Shown piece by piece: positions 1 through 9,656 of a stretch of 64,000 bases of DNA (its first letter is position 1; each line of letters begins with the position of its first letter). A model generated the notes under the pieces. It was given only the letters and a program-made list of their open reading frames with translations. It searched no databases and was not told where the DNA came from. Source of the DNA: UBA5359 sp002410925 [NCBI: bacterium UBP13_UBA5359] (GTDB taxonomy: Bacteria > UBP13 > UBA5359); the NCBI GenBank assembly GCA_002410925.1, contig DHPR01000012.1:2381-66380 (forward strand). Direction: 5' to 3'. The translations under genes were made by a program, and so were the position numbers.

Positions 1-22
1 ACGCCCCCGCAAGGGGGGCGAC
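1..22 (-). CRISPR. First (leader-end) repeat of a type I-C CRISPR array, cut by the window edge
   Basis: Read on the minus strand, these bases are GTCGCCCCCCTTGCGGGGGC followed by GT. This is the 5' part of a typical type I-C repeat: a GC-rich stem around CTTGC that normally continues GGATTGAAAC. It lies just beyond cas2 and the leader, where the first repeat of a I-C array is expected. Only one partial repeat is visible, so the array itself must extend to the left of the window. Confidence 0.8.
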
Positions 23-189
23 TCATGCTCCAGGAAAGCTCTTAAGCAAAAGCTCCTGAGCATGCTTTGCGCGAACCTGCTTTACAAACAGGCTGCATAT
101 AACCATATTCTACCTTAATTAATTAGAATTATCACTAATAAAGAGCATTGCGAACCTATCAAGTTTTCAATGTGCACTTGTACTTCGCG
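23..189 (-). promoter_or_regulatory. CRISPR leader between cas2 and the first repeat
   Basis: This is a 167-nt non-coding stretch, AT-rich in its middle, between the cas2 stop and the repeat. On the minus strand it holds two copies of AGGTTCGC, each followed within a few bases by GCTC (near 150 and 80). Such leader-internal repeats could be integration or anchoring elements. A transcript of the array should start here, but I see no clear -35/-10 pair. Confidence 0.6.
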
Positions 190-480
190 CTAGACAAGCA
201 TTATGCCTTCAGGATCATAAGCCTGTTTCGCGCCGATATGTTCTACCCTGCTTTTCCAATTATTGCCAATATTGTAATAGCGCAAGCTGTCCTTTTCTGG
301 GTCAATAATTGATTCAAGCCTCTTACGAAGCTCCAAAAATTGGACAGGGTCAACAAGACATTCAAAAACGGAATTTTGTACTCTCTGGCCGTAATTAAGG
401 CATTGCTTGGCGACTTTACGCAATCGGCGCTTGCCATCGCTGGTCTCTGTGTTAACGTCATAAGTAATCAACATCATCAT
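190..480 (-). CDS. cas2: CRISPR-associated endonuclease Cas2
   Basis: A 96-aa protein of normal Cas2 length opening with the ferredoxin-like first strand LITYDVNTE, whose Asp is the conserved residue of the family. Cas2 is the central dimer of the Cas1-Cas2 integrase that inserts new spacers at the leader end of the array. Three consecutive ATG codons begin the frame; GAAGAAGG just before them acts as the ribosome site, so the exact start is uncertain by one or two residues. It is the last gene of the cas operon, 6 nt after cas1, and borders the leader. Confidence 0.95.
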   Translation of the reverse strand: MMMLITYDVNTETSDGKRRLRKVAKQCLNYGQRVQNSVFECLVDPVQFLELRKRLESIIDPEKDSLRYYNIGNNWKSRVEHIGAKQAYDPEGIMLV

Positions 481-486
481 CCTTCT

Positions 487-1518
487 TCACCTCACAAGAA
501 ACGGCGGATAGCCGTCAAGGTCGCCTCGCAGGTAACGTGCCAACAACAATGCCTGCGCATAGGGTATCAAACCGATGCTTATTTTCTCGCCAAGAAAAGG
601 ATGCACGATATTTTCCTGCTTTCTTTTTTGCCAGGCTGCAATAACCTCTTTTCTACTATCAGGCTTCATAAGGACAGCTCCAGATTCTTTTATTATAAAA
701 TCATCTATAGTTATCTGCCTGTTATTGATTAGCGTCAGGGTAAGCCGATCGACTAAATATGGGCGTAATTCCTCCATCAGGTCAAGAGCTAAGCTCTGTC
801 TTCCAGGCCTATCACGATGCAAAAAACCCACTTGTGGATCAAGGCCGACGGACTCAAGAGCAGAAGCGCAGTCGCTTCCAAGGAGTGCATATAGAAATGA
901 TAAAAGTGCATTTATTGCATCCAAGGGGGGACGACGGCTTCTACCTTTAAACTTGAAATCATCCTTCTGCTCGGTTATCAAATGATCGAAAACAGCATAA
1001 TACACCCTGGCCGCATCACCTTCCAAGCCTCTAATAGCGTTGACAGTGTTGTATTTTTTTAAAGCCCTGCAATAACTCTGTATTAATACCGCAGCTGTTG
1101 TTACATCCTGACCTTCGTTTTTTTCTTTATGATCACGCATAAAGCGCATTAAAACACTGCGGCAATTCAATACCTTGCCGGTGACAAAGAACTTAGCCAG
1201 AGATGCTGTCTCCTCTTCATCATCAGCAAGACGGTATTGCTTTCGGCGCAACAGTACATTTCCGGTAACTTTACCTGTAACTCTGCCCAGGAACCTACCG
1301 CTTTCACTCAGATAGCAAAGAGAGACTCCTCTATCACAACATAGTGACATTAAGGCAGGGCTTGTTCCCTTGTAATTAAAACAAACAATTGATTCAAGGT
1401 TATGAACAGGCACCCTGAATTTGGTTTCGTTATCAACTTTGATAACTACGTTCTCTCCATCGCGTGAAAGATAGGAATCAGGTGAAGTAATGTAAAGCGT
1501 GTTTAGTAGTTTCTTCAA
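487..1518 (-). CDS. cas1: CRISPR-associated endonuclease Cas1 (type I-C)
   Basis: A 343-aa Cas1, the catalytic subunit of the spacer integrase. The N-terminal beta domain is followed by the alpha-helical catalytic domain, where the metal ligands can be placed: E166 in RGLEGD, H234 in GFLHRDRPGR and D246/E249 in LALDLMEE. Its start overlaps the cas4 stop by 4 nt (ATGA), indicating coupled translation. Length and order (cas4-cas1-cas2) match subtype I-C. Nothing suggests inactivation. Confidence 0.97.
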   Translation of the reverse strand: MKKLLNTLYITSPDSYLSRDGENVVIKVDNETKFRVPVHNLESIVCFNYKGTSPALMSLCCDRGVSLCYLSESGRFLGRVTGKVTGNVLLRRKQYRLADDEEETASLAKFFVTGKVLNCRSVLMRFMRDHKEKNEGQDVTTAAVLIQSYCRALKKYNTVNAIRGLEGDAARVYYAVFDHLITEQKDDFKFKGRSRRPPLDAINALLSFLYALLGSDCASALESVGLDPQVGFLHRDRPGRQSLALDLMEELRPYLVDRLTLTLINNRQITIDDFIIKESGAVLMKPDSRKEVIAAWQKRKQENIVHPFLGEKISIGLIPYAQALLLARYLRGDLDGYPPFLVR

Positions 1519-2189
1519 GCTGTTTCCTCGCCTTTAAGAATTTCTTCCAGATATACTCTTACGTCTCTCTTCGAGGCTATTTCCGGCAGACAGAGGTCAT
1601 GTATAGAGCAACTTTCACAAGCAGAGGTTTTTACGGGTATCGGTGTGATTCCTTTGTTGTAAAGTTCATGCATATAGAAAGACAGCTCTACGACACGCTG
1701 ACGAAGCGTATCGTCGAGTTGCACCACCTGTCGGCGCCGTATCTTGCCATAAAAAAGGGCACCCTCGGCAACGCATACACCAAGCATCTCTTCCAGGCAC
1801 ATAGCCTGTGCGCAAAGCTGTACTATATCAAAATCATCCTTTTTAGGCTGGCCACGCTTATACTCCACAGGGTAGGGTTTCCACAGACCCTCCCTGCCTG
1901 CAAATGATATTCCTTTACAATCGTCTTTATGAAATTCCACCACATCGGCAATACCGTAAAGACCCAACCTTCTGGAGAGTAAAGGAACCGAGCGTGAAAT
2001 AAGCGATACCCCTCTGGCTTCAACGAAAAAAGGATCATCAGCCCGCTCATGCAACTCCCGCCCGCTGAAGGTAAACAAGTTCTCCTGCCACTGTTGCTCA
2101 ATATGAATAAGCGCAAACTGGCGTGGACAAAAAGCTATATGCTGGATGCCGGAGAGCGCAAGGAGATCATCGTCGGAATAATTTGCCAT
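1515..2189 (-). CDS. cas4: Cas4 exonuclease, PAM-selecting adaptation factor
   Basis: A 224-aa Cas4 of the RecB-like nuclease family. The four iron-sulfur cysteines are visible: C21 (CPRQFAL) and C191, C194, C200 (CESCSIHDLC). Nuclease residues include D82 in GIADVVEF and the E109-x-K111 pair in PVEYKRG. In type I-C, Cas4 works with Cas1-Cas2 to trim prespacers and fix their PAM orientation. It starts 7 nt after cas7 and overlaps cas1 by 4 nt. Confidence 0.95.
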   Translation of the reverse strand: MANYSDDDLLALSGIQHIAFCPRQFALIHIEQQWQENLFTFSGRELHERADDPFFVEARGVSLISRSVPLLSRRLGLYGIADVVEFHKDDCKGISFAGREGLWKPYPVEYKRGQPKKDDFDIVQLCAQAMCLEEMLGVCVAEGALFYGKIRRRQVVQLDDTLRQRVVELSFYMHELYNKGITPIPVKTSACESCSIHDLCLPEIASKRDVRVYLEEILKGEETA

Positions 2190-2196
2190 TGGTTAA

Positions 2197-3057
2197 TTAA
2201 CGCCCCTCTAGTGTTTCCATACACAGGCTATCCAATTGCTGGACATCGATATCATAATCATCAATATCCTTTGGTTCTATTATACCATCCTTTACGGAAA
2301 CTCTCAGCGAACGGTGTACTTTAGCGGAGGAATACTGTCCGTTGCGGCAATTGTGTATCCACCAATACACTTTATAAACTTCCATGCTACCTTCCGGCCT
2401 TGCAGAGGAAGCATCGTTCTCAAAAAGATTAACCAGAGCCTCTTTAATGGCGCCGGCATCAGCATCATTAAAACCGGTTTTATTTGCGAGCTGAGGGTTA
2501 ATGCTTCCATAGAAAACATATAGCCCATGATCGACACGGTGCTTCATGCCCATGGTATCGGAAGCTCTTTTGGTACCGTCGCCCTCGCCGCTTACACTTT
2601 TGGTTATCTGGATACTCGATATACTTACAGGGCTGACGCTGAAGGCAGAATGAATGGAAACAGGCCCGCGAATTCCAATAGAAACTCCTTTGTCCTCGCC
2701 TTTTCCACCTCCACTGAAGGCAAACACCTGCCCGAAAGCTCGCACGTCCAACCACTCAGTGCAGGCAGCATTACGAAACTGTTCTTCATTTTTAAGAACA
2801 TCTTTCAATTCTCCCTCGGCTCTAGCGCGAAGGCTTCTGTAATCATCCACTCGATTATCGTCCGATTGAACAAAGATGGGGTAACCAAATTCCATTAAGC
2901 GATTCCTTATCTTACGCTTCAAACATACATCCGAGAGTTCACCAAACCCATCATAGTTTACCCTTGGTCGATTCCCGTTCAAAGGGTCTCCGTTAGGGTT
3001 GGCATTCTTTACACTCACAATCACTGCGAAGTCGATCTTGTTGTTCAACGTTTCCAT
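2197..3057 (-). CDS. cas7: Cas7c (Csd2), backbone subunit of type I-C Cascade
   Basis: A 286-aa protein starting IDFAVIVSVKNANPNGDPL, the hallmark N-terminus of Csd2/Cas7 proteins; multiple copies line the crRNA in the effector complex. The family Gly-rich stretch FAFSGGGKGEDKGVSIGIRG lies near residue 115. A clear ribosome site (GGGAGG) precedes the ATG. It follows cas8c after 72 nt, the largest gap inside the operon; that gap is AT-rich and could hold a secondary promoter, though I cannot assign one. Confidence 0.95.
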   Translation of the reverse strand: METLNNKIDFAVIVSVKNANPNGDPLNGNRPRVNYDGFGELSDVCLKRKIRNRLMEFGYPIFVQSDDNRVDDYRSLRARAEGELKDVLKNEEQFRNAACTEWLDVRAFGQVFAFSGGGKGEDKGVSIGIRGPVSIHSAFSVSPVSISSIQITKSVSGEGDGTKRASDTMGMKHRVDHGLYVFYGSINPQLANKTGFNDADAGAIKEALVNLFENDASSARPEGSMEVYKVYWWIHNCRNGQYSSAKVHRSLRVSVKDGIIEPKDIDDYDIDVQQLDSLCMETLEGR

Positions 3058-3129
3058 AATAAACCTCCCTATACAAAAACATTTTATAATTATAATTTTA
3101 GTGTCTTATAAGATCACTTTTCTTTATCG

Positions 3130-3495
3130 TTACTCTCCCTCACCACCCCTCTTCCAAAGAGCCTCGCGCTGACAGTGATACCCCAGCAAAAATTCACCGC
3201 TTAGCTTCTTGTCATTGGCAAAGTCGTCAGCTTCAAACATAGCCATAGTACTGGTCATTAGAGACTGTAACTTATGGGATTTGCGACCAAGCTTTGCCTT
3301 GTACGGCCCTAAGGACAATTCTAACGTTCGCCAGGTTGTGTAGGGATGCTCGGAAAACCGCTGCATCAACCTTGCTGCATTAGTTTGCCTGCTTTCCCCT
3401 GACTCCTTTAAAGCCCATTCCTCCAGGTTATCAGCCAACGCTAATAATCTGCCATACAAATAGTCCCTTGTTCTTCTGCTTTCGTCCAAAGCCAT
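3130..3495 (-). CDS. cas11c: Cas11c small subunit, predicted internal translation product of cas8c
   Basis: In frame inside cas8c, an ATG at 3495 is preceded by GGAAAGGAG with 8 nt spacing, one of the best ribosome sites in the operon although it lies in the middle of a coding region. The product would be 121 aa, all helical in appearance, starting [18 protein letters not shown] and sharing the cas8c stop. Published work on type I-C and some other Cascades shows that the small subunit Cas11 is made this way with about this length. The start is read from sequence; actual expression is inference. Confidence 0.7.
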   Translation of the reverse strand: MALDESRRTRDYLYGRLLALADNLEEWALKESGESRQTNAARLMQRFSEHPYTTWRTLELSLGPYKAKLGRKSHKLQSLMTSTMAMFEADDFANDKKLSGEFLLGYHCQREALWKRGGEGE

Positions 3496-5019
3496 ATCGA
3501 ACTCTCCTTTCCCATACAACTTATTGTAAAGTGCGCAAGCAATGCTCAGCACTTTGCCCCATTCCCAATTCTCCATACCTATACGATTGCATGCTCTTCG
3601 CACAGATGACTCAACAATATCCCTTGGTATCTGTTGCCCATCGATAATACAAGGAAGAATTCTTTCCACAGCCGCTTTCTTAAGTTTATCATCCAATCTG
3701 CTACCGTAAGCTGCTTCTGCTATATCGCTTGGCGAAGGAGCACCTATAAACCGCAAACGTATATTCTTTTTGCCCCCGGATTGGTTATCTATCACCTCTA
3801 CATAACGATAATCATGAAACCAGCAACACGCGTTGTGCCATTTCTCTATGCGCTCAAGGAACTCCGAGCCTTCCAGTTCGCGGTAAAATGTGATTGCCAT
3901 TCGGCCGGGTGTAGCGGCATCCAGACCCATAATTACAATACCTGCAGACTTACCCAGTTCCGCGCTGTATCCGGCAATTCTCTTATTCAACTTTAATGCA
4001 AACTCCTGGGCAGTTGATACTTTTGTTTGCTCATTGCTTTGCATATGATCAAGCTTCAGTATCGCTAGGGAATCTGCCAATGGATCGGGTATATCCTTAC
4101 CGGAAGTTGCCCAAGCTACAACCGCATGGTCTCCCCTTCTATATCCTTGCTTGCTTATTAACCATCGGAGGGCATTGTGTGCTTTCTGTGTAACTTCAAA
4201 TCCTACGCCACAAACTTGTTCCGCAGTTGCAAAACGTCCACGGAAAGTAAATCCTCTAACATCATTTGAAGATATTAGCTTTGCCTTGTCACCACTATTT
4301 CTTATTTTAGCCGGATGCTGGTCAGCCGCATAACTTTTTACGCCAGTAACGTAACAAAGGATTAAATTCTCCTTGATAGAGGAATAGTACTTTATCCAAC
4401 AATCAAATAAACTTGGGTCACTCCATACAGCGCTTTTAGGATCTCCGGAGGATTCTACAATCCAGCGGACAAAGACATCTGACTGGTCAGCGTTTACCAC
4501 TACCTTAAATATTTCAGGAACATCCTTATCAGAGGTCTTGTCCCACTTATTTAGCAGCTTCCCATCTTTACCAGCGAATAGTATGCCGTAATCTAAAAGA
4601 TCCTTTATTACCTCCTCTCTTGCCAAGTACCTGAAAACCGCTTGTGCCTTTGGATGCGAATGGATGGACTCACACCATTCTCTTAATTGCTCCATGAACG
4701 ATCCAAAGTATGGCTTTTTCTTACTGCCAAAGTTTTTATAATCCCCTGCAATGTACTGTAATTTGTCGCATAACGGATGAGGAGCTTCACCGCTAGTTCT
4801 ACCCCCTGATTTCTCTGTGCAAGGGATAATAGTTCTGGCTTCATTTTTAGGAACCACTTTAGCGCGCAAAAAATTGCCCCTACTATCGATAGCTATCTCG
4901 ATTTGCGCATTCTGTGTAGTATGGCAGATTGGAAGAAGCAGTGATTTCTCGTCAAGCCCAATGCCAATCATGGAATGGCAATTTTCATAAGTTTCGTAAA
5001 GCTTCTGTATCCAGCTCAT
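3130..5019 (-). CDS. cas8c: Cas8c (Csd1), large subunit of type I-C Cascade
   Basis: A 629-aa protein that fits Csd1/Cas8c in length and position between cas5 and cas7. The opening ([13 protein letters not shown]) and the C-terminal helical region match the family as I know it. Cas8c recognises the PAM and helps start R-loop formation. Its start overlaps the cas5 stop by 4 nt. The last fifth of the gene contains a second, internal translation start (see cas11c), as in other I-C systems. Confidence 0.93.
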   Translation of the reverse strand: MSWIQKLYETYENCHSMIGIGLDEKSLLLPICHTTQNAQIEIAIDSRGNFLRAKVVPKNEARTIIPCTEKSGGRTSGEAPHPLCDKLQYIAGDYKNFGSKKKPYFGSFMEQLREWCESIHSHPKAQAVFRYLAREEVIKDLLDYGILFAGKDGKLLNKWDKTSDKDVPEIFKVVVNADQSDVFVRWIVESSGDPKSAVWSDPSLFDCWIKYYSSIKENLILCYVTGVKSYAADQHPAKIRNSGDKAKLISSNDVRGFTFRGRFATAEQVCGVGFEVTQKAHNALRWLISKQGYRRGDHAVVAWATSGKDIPDPLADSLAILKLDHMQSNEQTKVSTAQEFALKLNKRIAGYSAELGKSAGIVIMGLDAATPGRMAITFYRELEGSEFLERIEKWHNACCWFHDYRYVEVIDNQSGGKKNIRLRFIGAPSPSDIAEAAYGSRLDDKLKKAAVERILPCIIDGQQIPRDIVESSVRRACNRIGMENWEWGKVLSIACALYNKLYGKGEFDMALDESRRTRDYLYGRLLALADNLEEWALKESGESRQTNAARLMQRFSEHPYTTWRTLELSLGPYKAKLGRKSHKLQSLMTSTMAMFEADDFANDKKLSGEFLLGYHCQREALWKRGGEGE

Positions 5020-5735
5020 TTGATAGCCTCCACCTCAAAATAATCATGCAGTATCTCATCTTCATTCAAGCCGTTAGAAACTATTCTTGCGGGAGTCATC
5101 GTTTTAACAAATTTTTTGATATCACAATCCACAGGATGAATAAAATTAATAACGCCATTTGCCATGTTAGGACGCCAAAACCTTGAATATAGTTCATTGT
5201 TTCCTGATTCATCAGGATAATCAAAACCATGGAACATCAAACCAAACTCCAGCTCCCCATAGCCATCATAAAACCCCTTATCCTCTCCAAAGCGGCAAGG
5301 CTCTACATATCCCTGGCACTCACGAGCGCCCAAAAAGATATCTCTTCTACCGCCACGCTCAACCATTCTCTTGGCTATAAAAAAGTGCTTGTTTTCATTT
5401 CGATCTTTAGCCATATCCTTCCGATTTAAATTCCATACAAAGTGCGCCTGAACCTGATACTCTACATCGGCAAGATAGGTATAAATAGATAATGAGTTGC
5501 CCCCATTGTAATTAATCGGCTTAGCGCTTTTACTTTGTGTCTTTATTGCCTTCATAATTCGAACCTTGTCTATAACCCATATAATAGTCGGCTTCCAGTA
5601 TATAGACTCCGCTATCCCTTTCAGCGCTTGGTAAGTGGGCACTTGATAGGAGCATTTTTCTCCACCCACCTTCGTTAATGGATCGGTAAATAAAGCATAT
5701 TTCCCATAAACTTTAAACTCAATTTTATTTTCCAT
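5016..5735 (-). CDS. cas5: Cas5c (Csd5/Cas5d), crRNA-processing endoribonuclease
   Basis: A 239-aa RAMP protein. In type I-C, which lacks Cas6, Cas5 cuts the pre-crRNA at the repeat hairpin and caps the crRNA 5' handle. The N-terminus [20 protein letters not shown] and the region [18 protein letters not shown] (with the Lys-His pair important in studied homologues) are typical. I place the start at the ATG at 5735 because AGGAGGTG lies 8 nt before it; a GTG three codons upstream would sit on top of that site. It lies 14 nt after cas3. Confidence 0.95.
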   Translation of the reverse strand: MENKIEFKVYGKYALFTDPLTKVGGEKCSYQVPTYQALKGIAESIYWKPTIIWVIDKVRIMKAIKTQSKSAKPINYNGGNSLSIYTYLADVEYQVQAHFVWNLNRKDMAKDRNENKHFFIAKRMVERGGRRDIFLGARECQGYVEPCRFGEDKGFYDGYGELEFGLMFHGFDYPDESGNNELYSRFWRPNMANGVINFIHPVDCDIKKFVKTMTPARIVSNGLNEDEILHDYFEVEAIK

Positions 5736-5749
5736 TTTGCGCACACCTC

Positions 5750-8245
5750 CTAATAATCGAGCACAGCCATGTCGTTAATCTCGGTATAACTTAAACCATA
5801 ATCATCAGAATAGTATCGTTCGTCGAGATGGAATATACCGATACCTTTCTGAACTTCACAAAGAGCCCCATTCTTTACAAGAAGGTTTAAAGCATCCGGA
5901 TATACGTTTACCGAGTACAGCTGCGCCTCTTTGAGAAGACGATATTGTTTTTCCAGATTAGCCGCGCTACAAAGATCAGATATAATCCTACAACCTTCAT
6001 CGCCATACGGTACAATAACACCTTGGGTAAAAGAATCAATTGCATGAAAAACCTTCGATGCAGCCATAAAGGATTGTAATAGCACCGTTTCGGGACGAAA
6101 GCGGTCATTTACTCTTTGATAGGCTGTTAAAGAACCTGCATTTGTTGATAGTAAGTTGAATAGCTTATCCGATCTGCCGATCAGTGAACTACTACTAACG
6201 GGATAATCCATTATATCGAATCTCTCATAGAAGTAATATCTATAATATCTCTCCATCGCTTCAATGCCCAGCAAGTTGCCGCCAAATTGTTCTGGGTCAG
6301 TATTAAATTCTCCAAGAATACGCTCTGTTTTTTCTTTACCAATCTTTATATCGTTTAACCTCTCGAGGTTTTCTTTTGCAGAGTTGATGATTATAACCCT
6401 TCCTAGAGATGACCTCTCCCCGTTACGATTGCATCGGCCGGCAGCCTGGGCAATGGAGTCAAGTCCCGCAAGATAGCGAATGACGGTACCAAAATCAATG
6501 TCGATACCTGCTTCAATTAACTGCGTACTGATGCAGATAACCGGCTTTGTATAAGGCAAGCATTTCTTAACGTTATTCAGCTCTTCCATACGGTGAGCCG
6601 GGCACATGTTCGTGCTCAAATGATAAATTTCAGCCTCGGGATATTGTTGGAGCTGCTGAAAAAGAACAGCCGCCTCTTTTTTAGTGTTCACAACGATTAG
6701 TACGCTGCTCGAAATGGATAACTCCTCTTTGGCCAGTTCGACCACTTCGTCAGTCATCCAACCCTCATTCTTTCTTCTATCGTAAACTTCTACCCTTTTA
6801 AGCTCCTTAAATAATCTTTGTGCATCAGGTATTATCTGCTGCTCAGAAGTTATTTGCAATGCTCGCTGCAAAGGGATAACTTTGTTCAATAATGGCTGAG
6901 TAGCAGTACAAAGAATCACTGTTGAACCACAACTTTTGATTAAAAAACGAACCGCCATGTTGAACAGATGCACACACTGCACAGGAAGAGTTTGTACTTC
7001 GTCAAATATAATAACAGCATCTGCCAGCTGATGCATCCTTCTCGCGCTTCGAGTGCCGTAGCCGAATAATGTCTCAAGGAACTGAACCATAGTAGTGAAA
7101 ATTACCGGAGCATCCCAGTTCTCAGACAATATCCTTTGGCGAGCGGTCTCCCGCTCCGGCGTTAAGTTGGAATGATGTTCCAGCATAATACGGCTGTTTT
7201 GTTCGCCGCCATCATCCAATGCTTGCCTGATGACAGCAGCGTTCTGATCAATAATTGAAGTGTAAGGAATTACATATATAATTCTATCCATCCCATGTTT
7301 ATCCGCATGGTTCAAAGCAAAACGCAAACTGGAAAGGGTCTTCCCTCCGCCAGTTGGTACAGTTAACTGGTAAAGACCTTTTGGTTTATGTGCGAACTTC
7401 AGGCACTGCTCAGATACATATGAACGCAAAGCTGCAATAGCATTCTTGCGGTCAATTTCGCTTATGTACCGTTCCAACTTCTCGGCTAACCTTGACCAAG
7501 ATGGATAATCCCCTTTGTTACGAAGCACAGCTCTTTGAGGCAGTTCAAAGTCAGCGGTACTAAGCCTATCCGCATCTATGAGACAACTAAAAAGAAACCT
7601 GACCCAGAGTCCCACTTTAAACATAAAGGTATCTGTAGTATCGCCGTTTTCCTGTAATAGGCAAAGTCCCTGATTAATATCATCTACAATTTTGTTGTCG
7701 CATAATAGGTCTCTTACTATTTGCGACAAGCTGCGGTCCAAATTTATTAATGCTTCCCCGACCCTTGTTTTCTCTTCTGATTTATTTATACGCCTAGAGT
7801 AATTATCAATCCCCTCAGGAGTTAGGCAATCAATAAGCCCGGAATGATGAGATACTATGATTAACGAGAGAATCTGCGCCGCCCATACGCTTTCATTGCC
7901 TTTTGCTGATAAGTTGCGATATATTACCTGTGCTCCCGCACTGGAATGATCCAGCTTACCTTTTTTCTCAGTGGCATCCACGTAGTCGTCTTCATCCGGG
8001 CCAATTAAACCGACTGCCGATTTAATATACCGATCGAACTCAAAGCTTGCTTTTCCTAAATCATGAAGCAAGCCGATTAATTGCCCGTGTTTCTCAAGAC
8101 CGATTTTGGCAGCAAACTTTCCTGCCCAAAAGGACGTCTCTTTTAGATGTTCCCATAAACATTGTTCTTTTCCATCAATTTCGCGACGATGCGCAATGAA
8201 TTTCGAGCAGCTATCGTTTTTTTCTTTATATGGCTTACGCGACAC
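5750..8245 (-). CDS. cas3: Cas3 helicase-nuclease (type I-C)
   Basis: First gene of the operon, 831 aa. An N-terminal HD nuclease domain (LLHDLGK near residue 60) is followed by an SF2 helicase: Walker A TGGGKT at about 298-303, the variant DEVQ box ([10 protein letters not shown]) usual for I-C Cas3, and motif [14 protein letters not shown]. It degrades target DNA recruited by Cascade. The reading frame is open further upstream, but the GTG at 8245 follows AAGGAG at 9 nt spacing, whereas the upstream ATG has no such site, so I start there. Confidence 0.95.
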   Translation of the reverse strand: MSRKPYKEKNDSCSKFIAHRREIDGKEQCLWEHLKETSFWAGKFAAKIGLEKHGQLIGLLHDLGKASFEFDRYIKSAVGLIGPDEDDYVDATEKKGKLDHSSAGAQVIYRNLSAKGNESVWAAQILSLIIVSHHSGLIDCLTPEGIDNYSRRINKSEEKTRVGEALINLDRSLSQIVRDLLCDNKIVDDINQGLCLLQENGDTTDTFMFKVGLWVRFLFSCLIDADRLSTADFELPQRAVLRNKGDYPSWSRLAEKLERYISEIDRKNAIAALRSYVSEQCLKFAHKPKGLYQLTVPTGGGKTLSSLRFALNHADKHGMDRIIYVIPYTSIIDQNAAVIRQALDDGGEQNSRIMLEHHSNLTPERETARQRILSENWDAPVIFTTMVQFLETLFGYGTRSARRMHQLADAVIIFDEVQTLPVQCVHLFNMAVRFLIKSCGSTVILCTATQPLLNKVIPLQRALQITSEQQIIPDAQRLFKELKRVEVYDRRKNEGWMTDEVVELAKEELSISSSVLIVVNTKKEAAVLFQQLQQYPEAEIYHLSTNMCPAHRMEELNNVKKCLPYTKPVICISTQLIEAGIDIDFGTVIRYLAGLDSIAQAAGRCNRNGERSSLGRVIIINSAKENLERLNDIKIGKEKTERILGEFNTDPEQFGGNLLGIEAMERYYRYYFYERFDIMDYPVSSSSLIGRSDKLFNLLSTNAGSLTAYQRVNDRFRPETVLLQSFMAASKVFHAIDSFTQGVIVPYGDEGCRIISDLCSAANLEKQYRLLKEAQLYSVNVYPDALNLLVKNGALCEVQKGIGIFHLDERYYSDDYGLSYTEINDMAVLDY

Positions 8246-8394
8246 AATAAGTATCTCCTTACTTATATGGCAATATACAAGCAATAATAACGTCTACCAT
8301 GCAAGCGATTACACTGAATATCCTTGCTTATTATTTCTTCATAATATCACCCTATAGCGACATGCGGTGTCATCCTGAAGCAACAAACCCAAAA
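8246..8394 (-). promoter_or_regulatory. Upstream region of the cas operon, with inverted repeat 8329-8346
   Basis: These 149 nt separate cas3 from the WYL regulator, which is transcribed toward it. They carry the cas3 ribosome site and presumably the cas promoter, which I cannot place with confidence. An inverted repeat TATTAT-TTCTTC-ATAATA at 8329-8346 is a candidate operator, or part of the end of the regulator transcript. The region is strongly AT-rich compared with the genes beside it. Confidence 0.4.
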
Positions 8395-9387
8395 TTATTC
8401 ATTATTTTTCTTCTCGTAAATCTCTCCCATGTCTTGCACTTCTGCTCGCACCATCTCCCTCAGCTTTGCGGGGGCCAACACTTCGGCATGGCAGCCGTAA
8501 GAAAGAACCCAACGTTTGATGCCCTCAAGGCCGCAAGCGGTCATGTGCAGGATAAGAGAACCATCAGGATGTTCTTCTATGCTCTGAGTATGGTGCCAGC
8601 GGCGCTCGCGTATCCACCTGGCTTGGAAGGAATCGAAATGGATGACCGCATCATGCACGGTATTGTCCCGAAAAAGCCCGAAGCTCTGGGATACCCAGGC
8701 GTTTATGTCCAGGTCATCCGGTATGGGAAAAGGCCGACCGGTAATCTGTAATTCGATAATGCGGTCCAGGGCAAAATAGCGCATATCGGAGCGTATATGG
8801 CACCAGGCTACCAGATACCATGCACCATTGCGGTAATAAAGACGGTACGGATCCGCGGTACGCCGTGTCTGCGCATTCGTGCTGGCCGCGCGGTAGATTA
8901 TGTCCACACTTTGCCGCTTCTCTATTGCATGCGTTAGCTGATTGAAGAAACGGGCTGTCCTGACGCCGTCACCGCGTAGGGGAGGCAATTCAAGAAAAAT
9001 ATTATCCAGCAGGGAAGCGCTATCGAAGGAAACCTCCTCAGGTAGCAGAGAGGATATACGATCAAAGGCATGCCGAACGGTATCTTCCAACACCGTGCCA
9101 GTGCATTGGCTGAGAATATTTCTGCCTAGATAGAGGGCCAAAAGCTCTCCCTCGGTAAAACGCAATGGCTGATGTAGACGAAAGTTCCGGTCAGGACAGT
9201 AATAGGAGCGATGACGGTGGCTGTATTCCAATGGCATGCAGTAAAATGTGCGCAGATCGTCAATATCCCGCTGCACGGTTCTGCGGCTGCATCCATACTC
9301 TTCGGCCAAGCTGTCGATCCTGATATACTCTCCCTGCTGGAGCCTGTGAGCAATCTTGAAAAGGCGAAGCTGTGCAGCACGCCGCAT
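8395..9387 (-). CDS. HTH-WYL transcriptional regulator next to the cas operon
   Basis: A 330-aa regulator. The N-terminal winged helix-turn-helix is of the DeoR type (IDSLAEEYGCSRRTVQRDI, about residues 22-40) and is followed by a WYL-type ligand domain in which YRNGAWYLVAWCHIR contains the core W-Y-L (about residues 195-210). WYL proteins sense nucleic acids or small ligands, and several published cases control CRISPR-Cas or other defence genes. It is encoded just upstream of cas3 on the same strand, so control of the cas operon is a reasonable inference, not shown. Start chosen at the ATG with GGTAGGTGG upstream. Confidence 0.85.
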   Translation of the reverse strand: MRRAAQLRLFKIAHRLQQGEYIRIDSLAEEYGCSRRTVQRDIDDLRTFYCMPLEYSHRHRSYYCPDRNFRLHQPLRFTEGELLALYLGRNILSQCTGTVLEDTVRHAFDRISSLLPEEVSFDSASLLDNIFLELPPLRGDGVRTARFFNQLTHAIEKRQSVDIIYRAASTNAQTRRTADPYRLYYRNGAWYLVAWCHIRSDMRYFALDRIIELQITGRPFPIPDDLDINAWVSQSFGLFRDNTVHDAVIHFDSFQARWIRERRWHHTQSIEEHPDGSLILHMTACGLEGIKRWVLSYGCHAEVLAPAKLREMVRAEVQDMGEIYEKKNNE

Positions 9388-9560
9388 AAACACCACCTAC
9401 CTATATCGATGATTGTGCCGAAAATAGGCATGCCCCGTATCAGCAAGCATGCGCATGCCTGCAGGTATAATAACATTATAAGCCATCGTACAGGCTGGAG
9501 CAAATCGTTCGATTAGTCCCCTAGTCTCAAAACCTCCCTCATGCCTCGGGCCGGTATACT

Positions 9561-9611
9561 TTACATATATTCACCCAATACTTCTTCACCGACCAGTATC
9601 TTCTCGATCAT
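9561..9611 (-). CDS. Possible 16-residue micro-ORF with a strong ribosome site
   Basis: Between the sbcC-like gene and the WYL regulator, AAAGGAG stands 7 nt before an ATG that opens a 16-codon frame (MIEKILVGEEVLGEYM) ending in TAA. Nothing else in this 269-nt spacer (9388-9656) looks coding. It may be a leader peptide controlling the regulator downstream, or the start of a gene broken long ago. I do not recognise the peptide. The remainder of the spacer shows no other structure I can support. Confidence 0.35.
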   Translation of the reverse strand: MIEKILVGEEVLGEYM

Positions 9612-9656
9612 GGATAATCTCCTTTCCCGAACGCCGATCGATGCACGCTTGACGAG

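Noticed and set aside
1-189. A CRISPR array inside the window
   Set aside because: Only one partial repeat is present and no spacer can be seen; the array lies outside.
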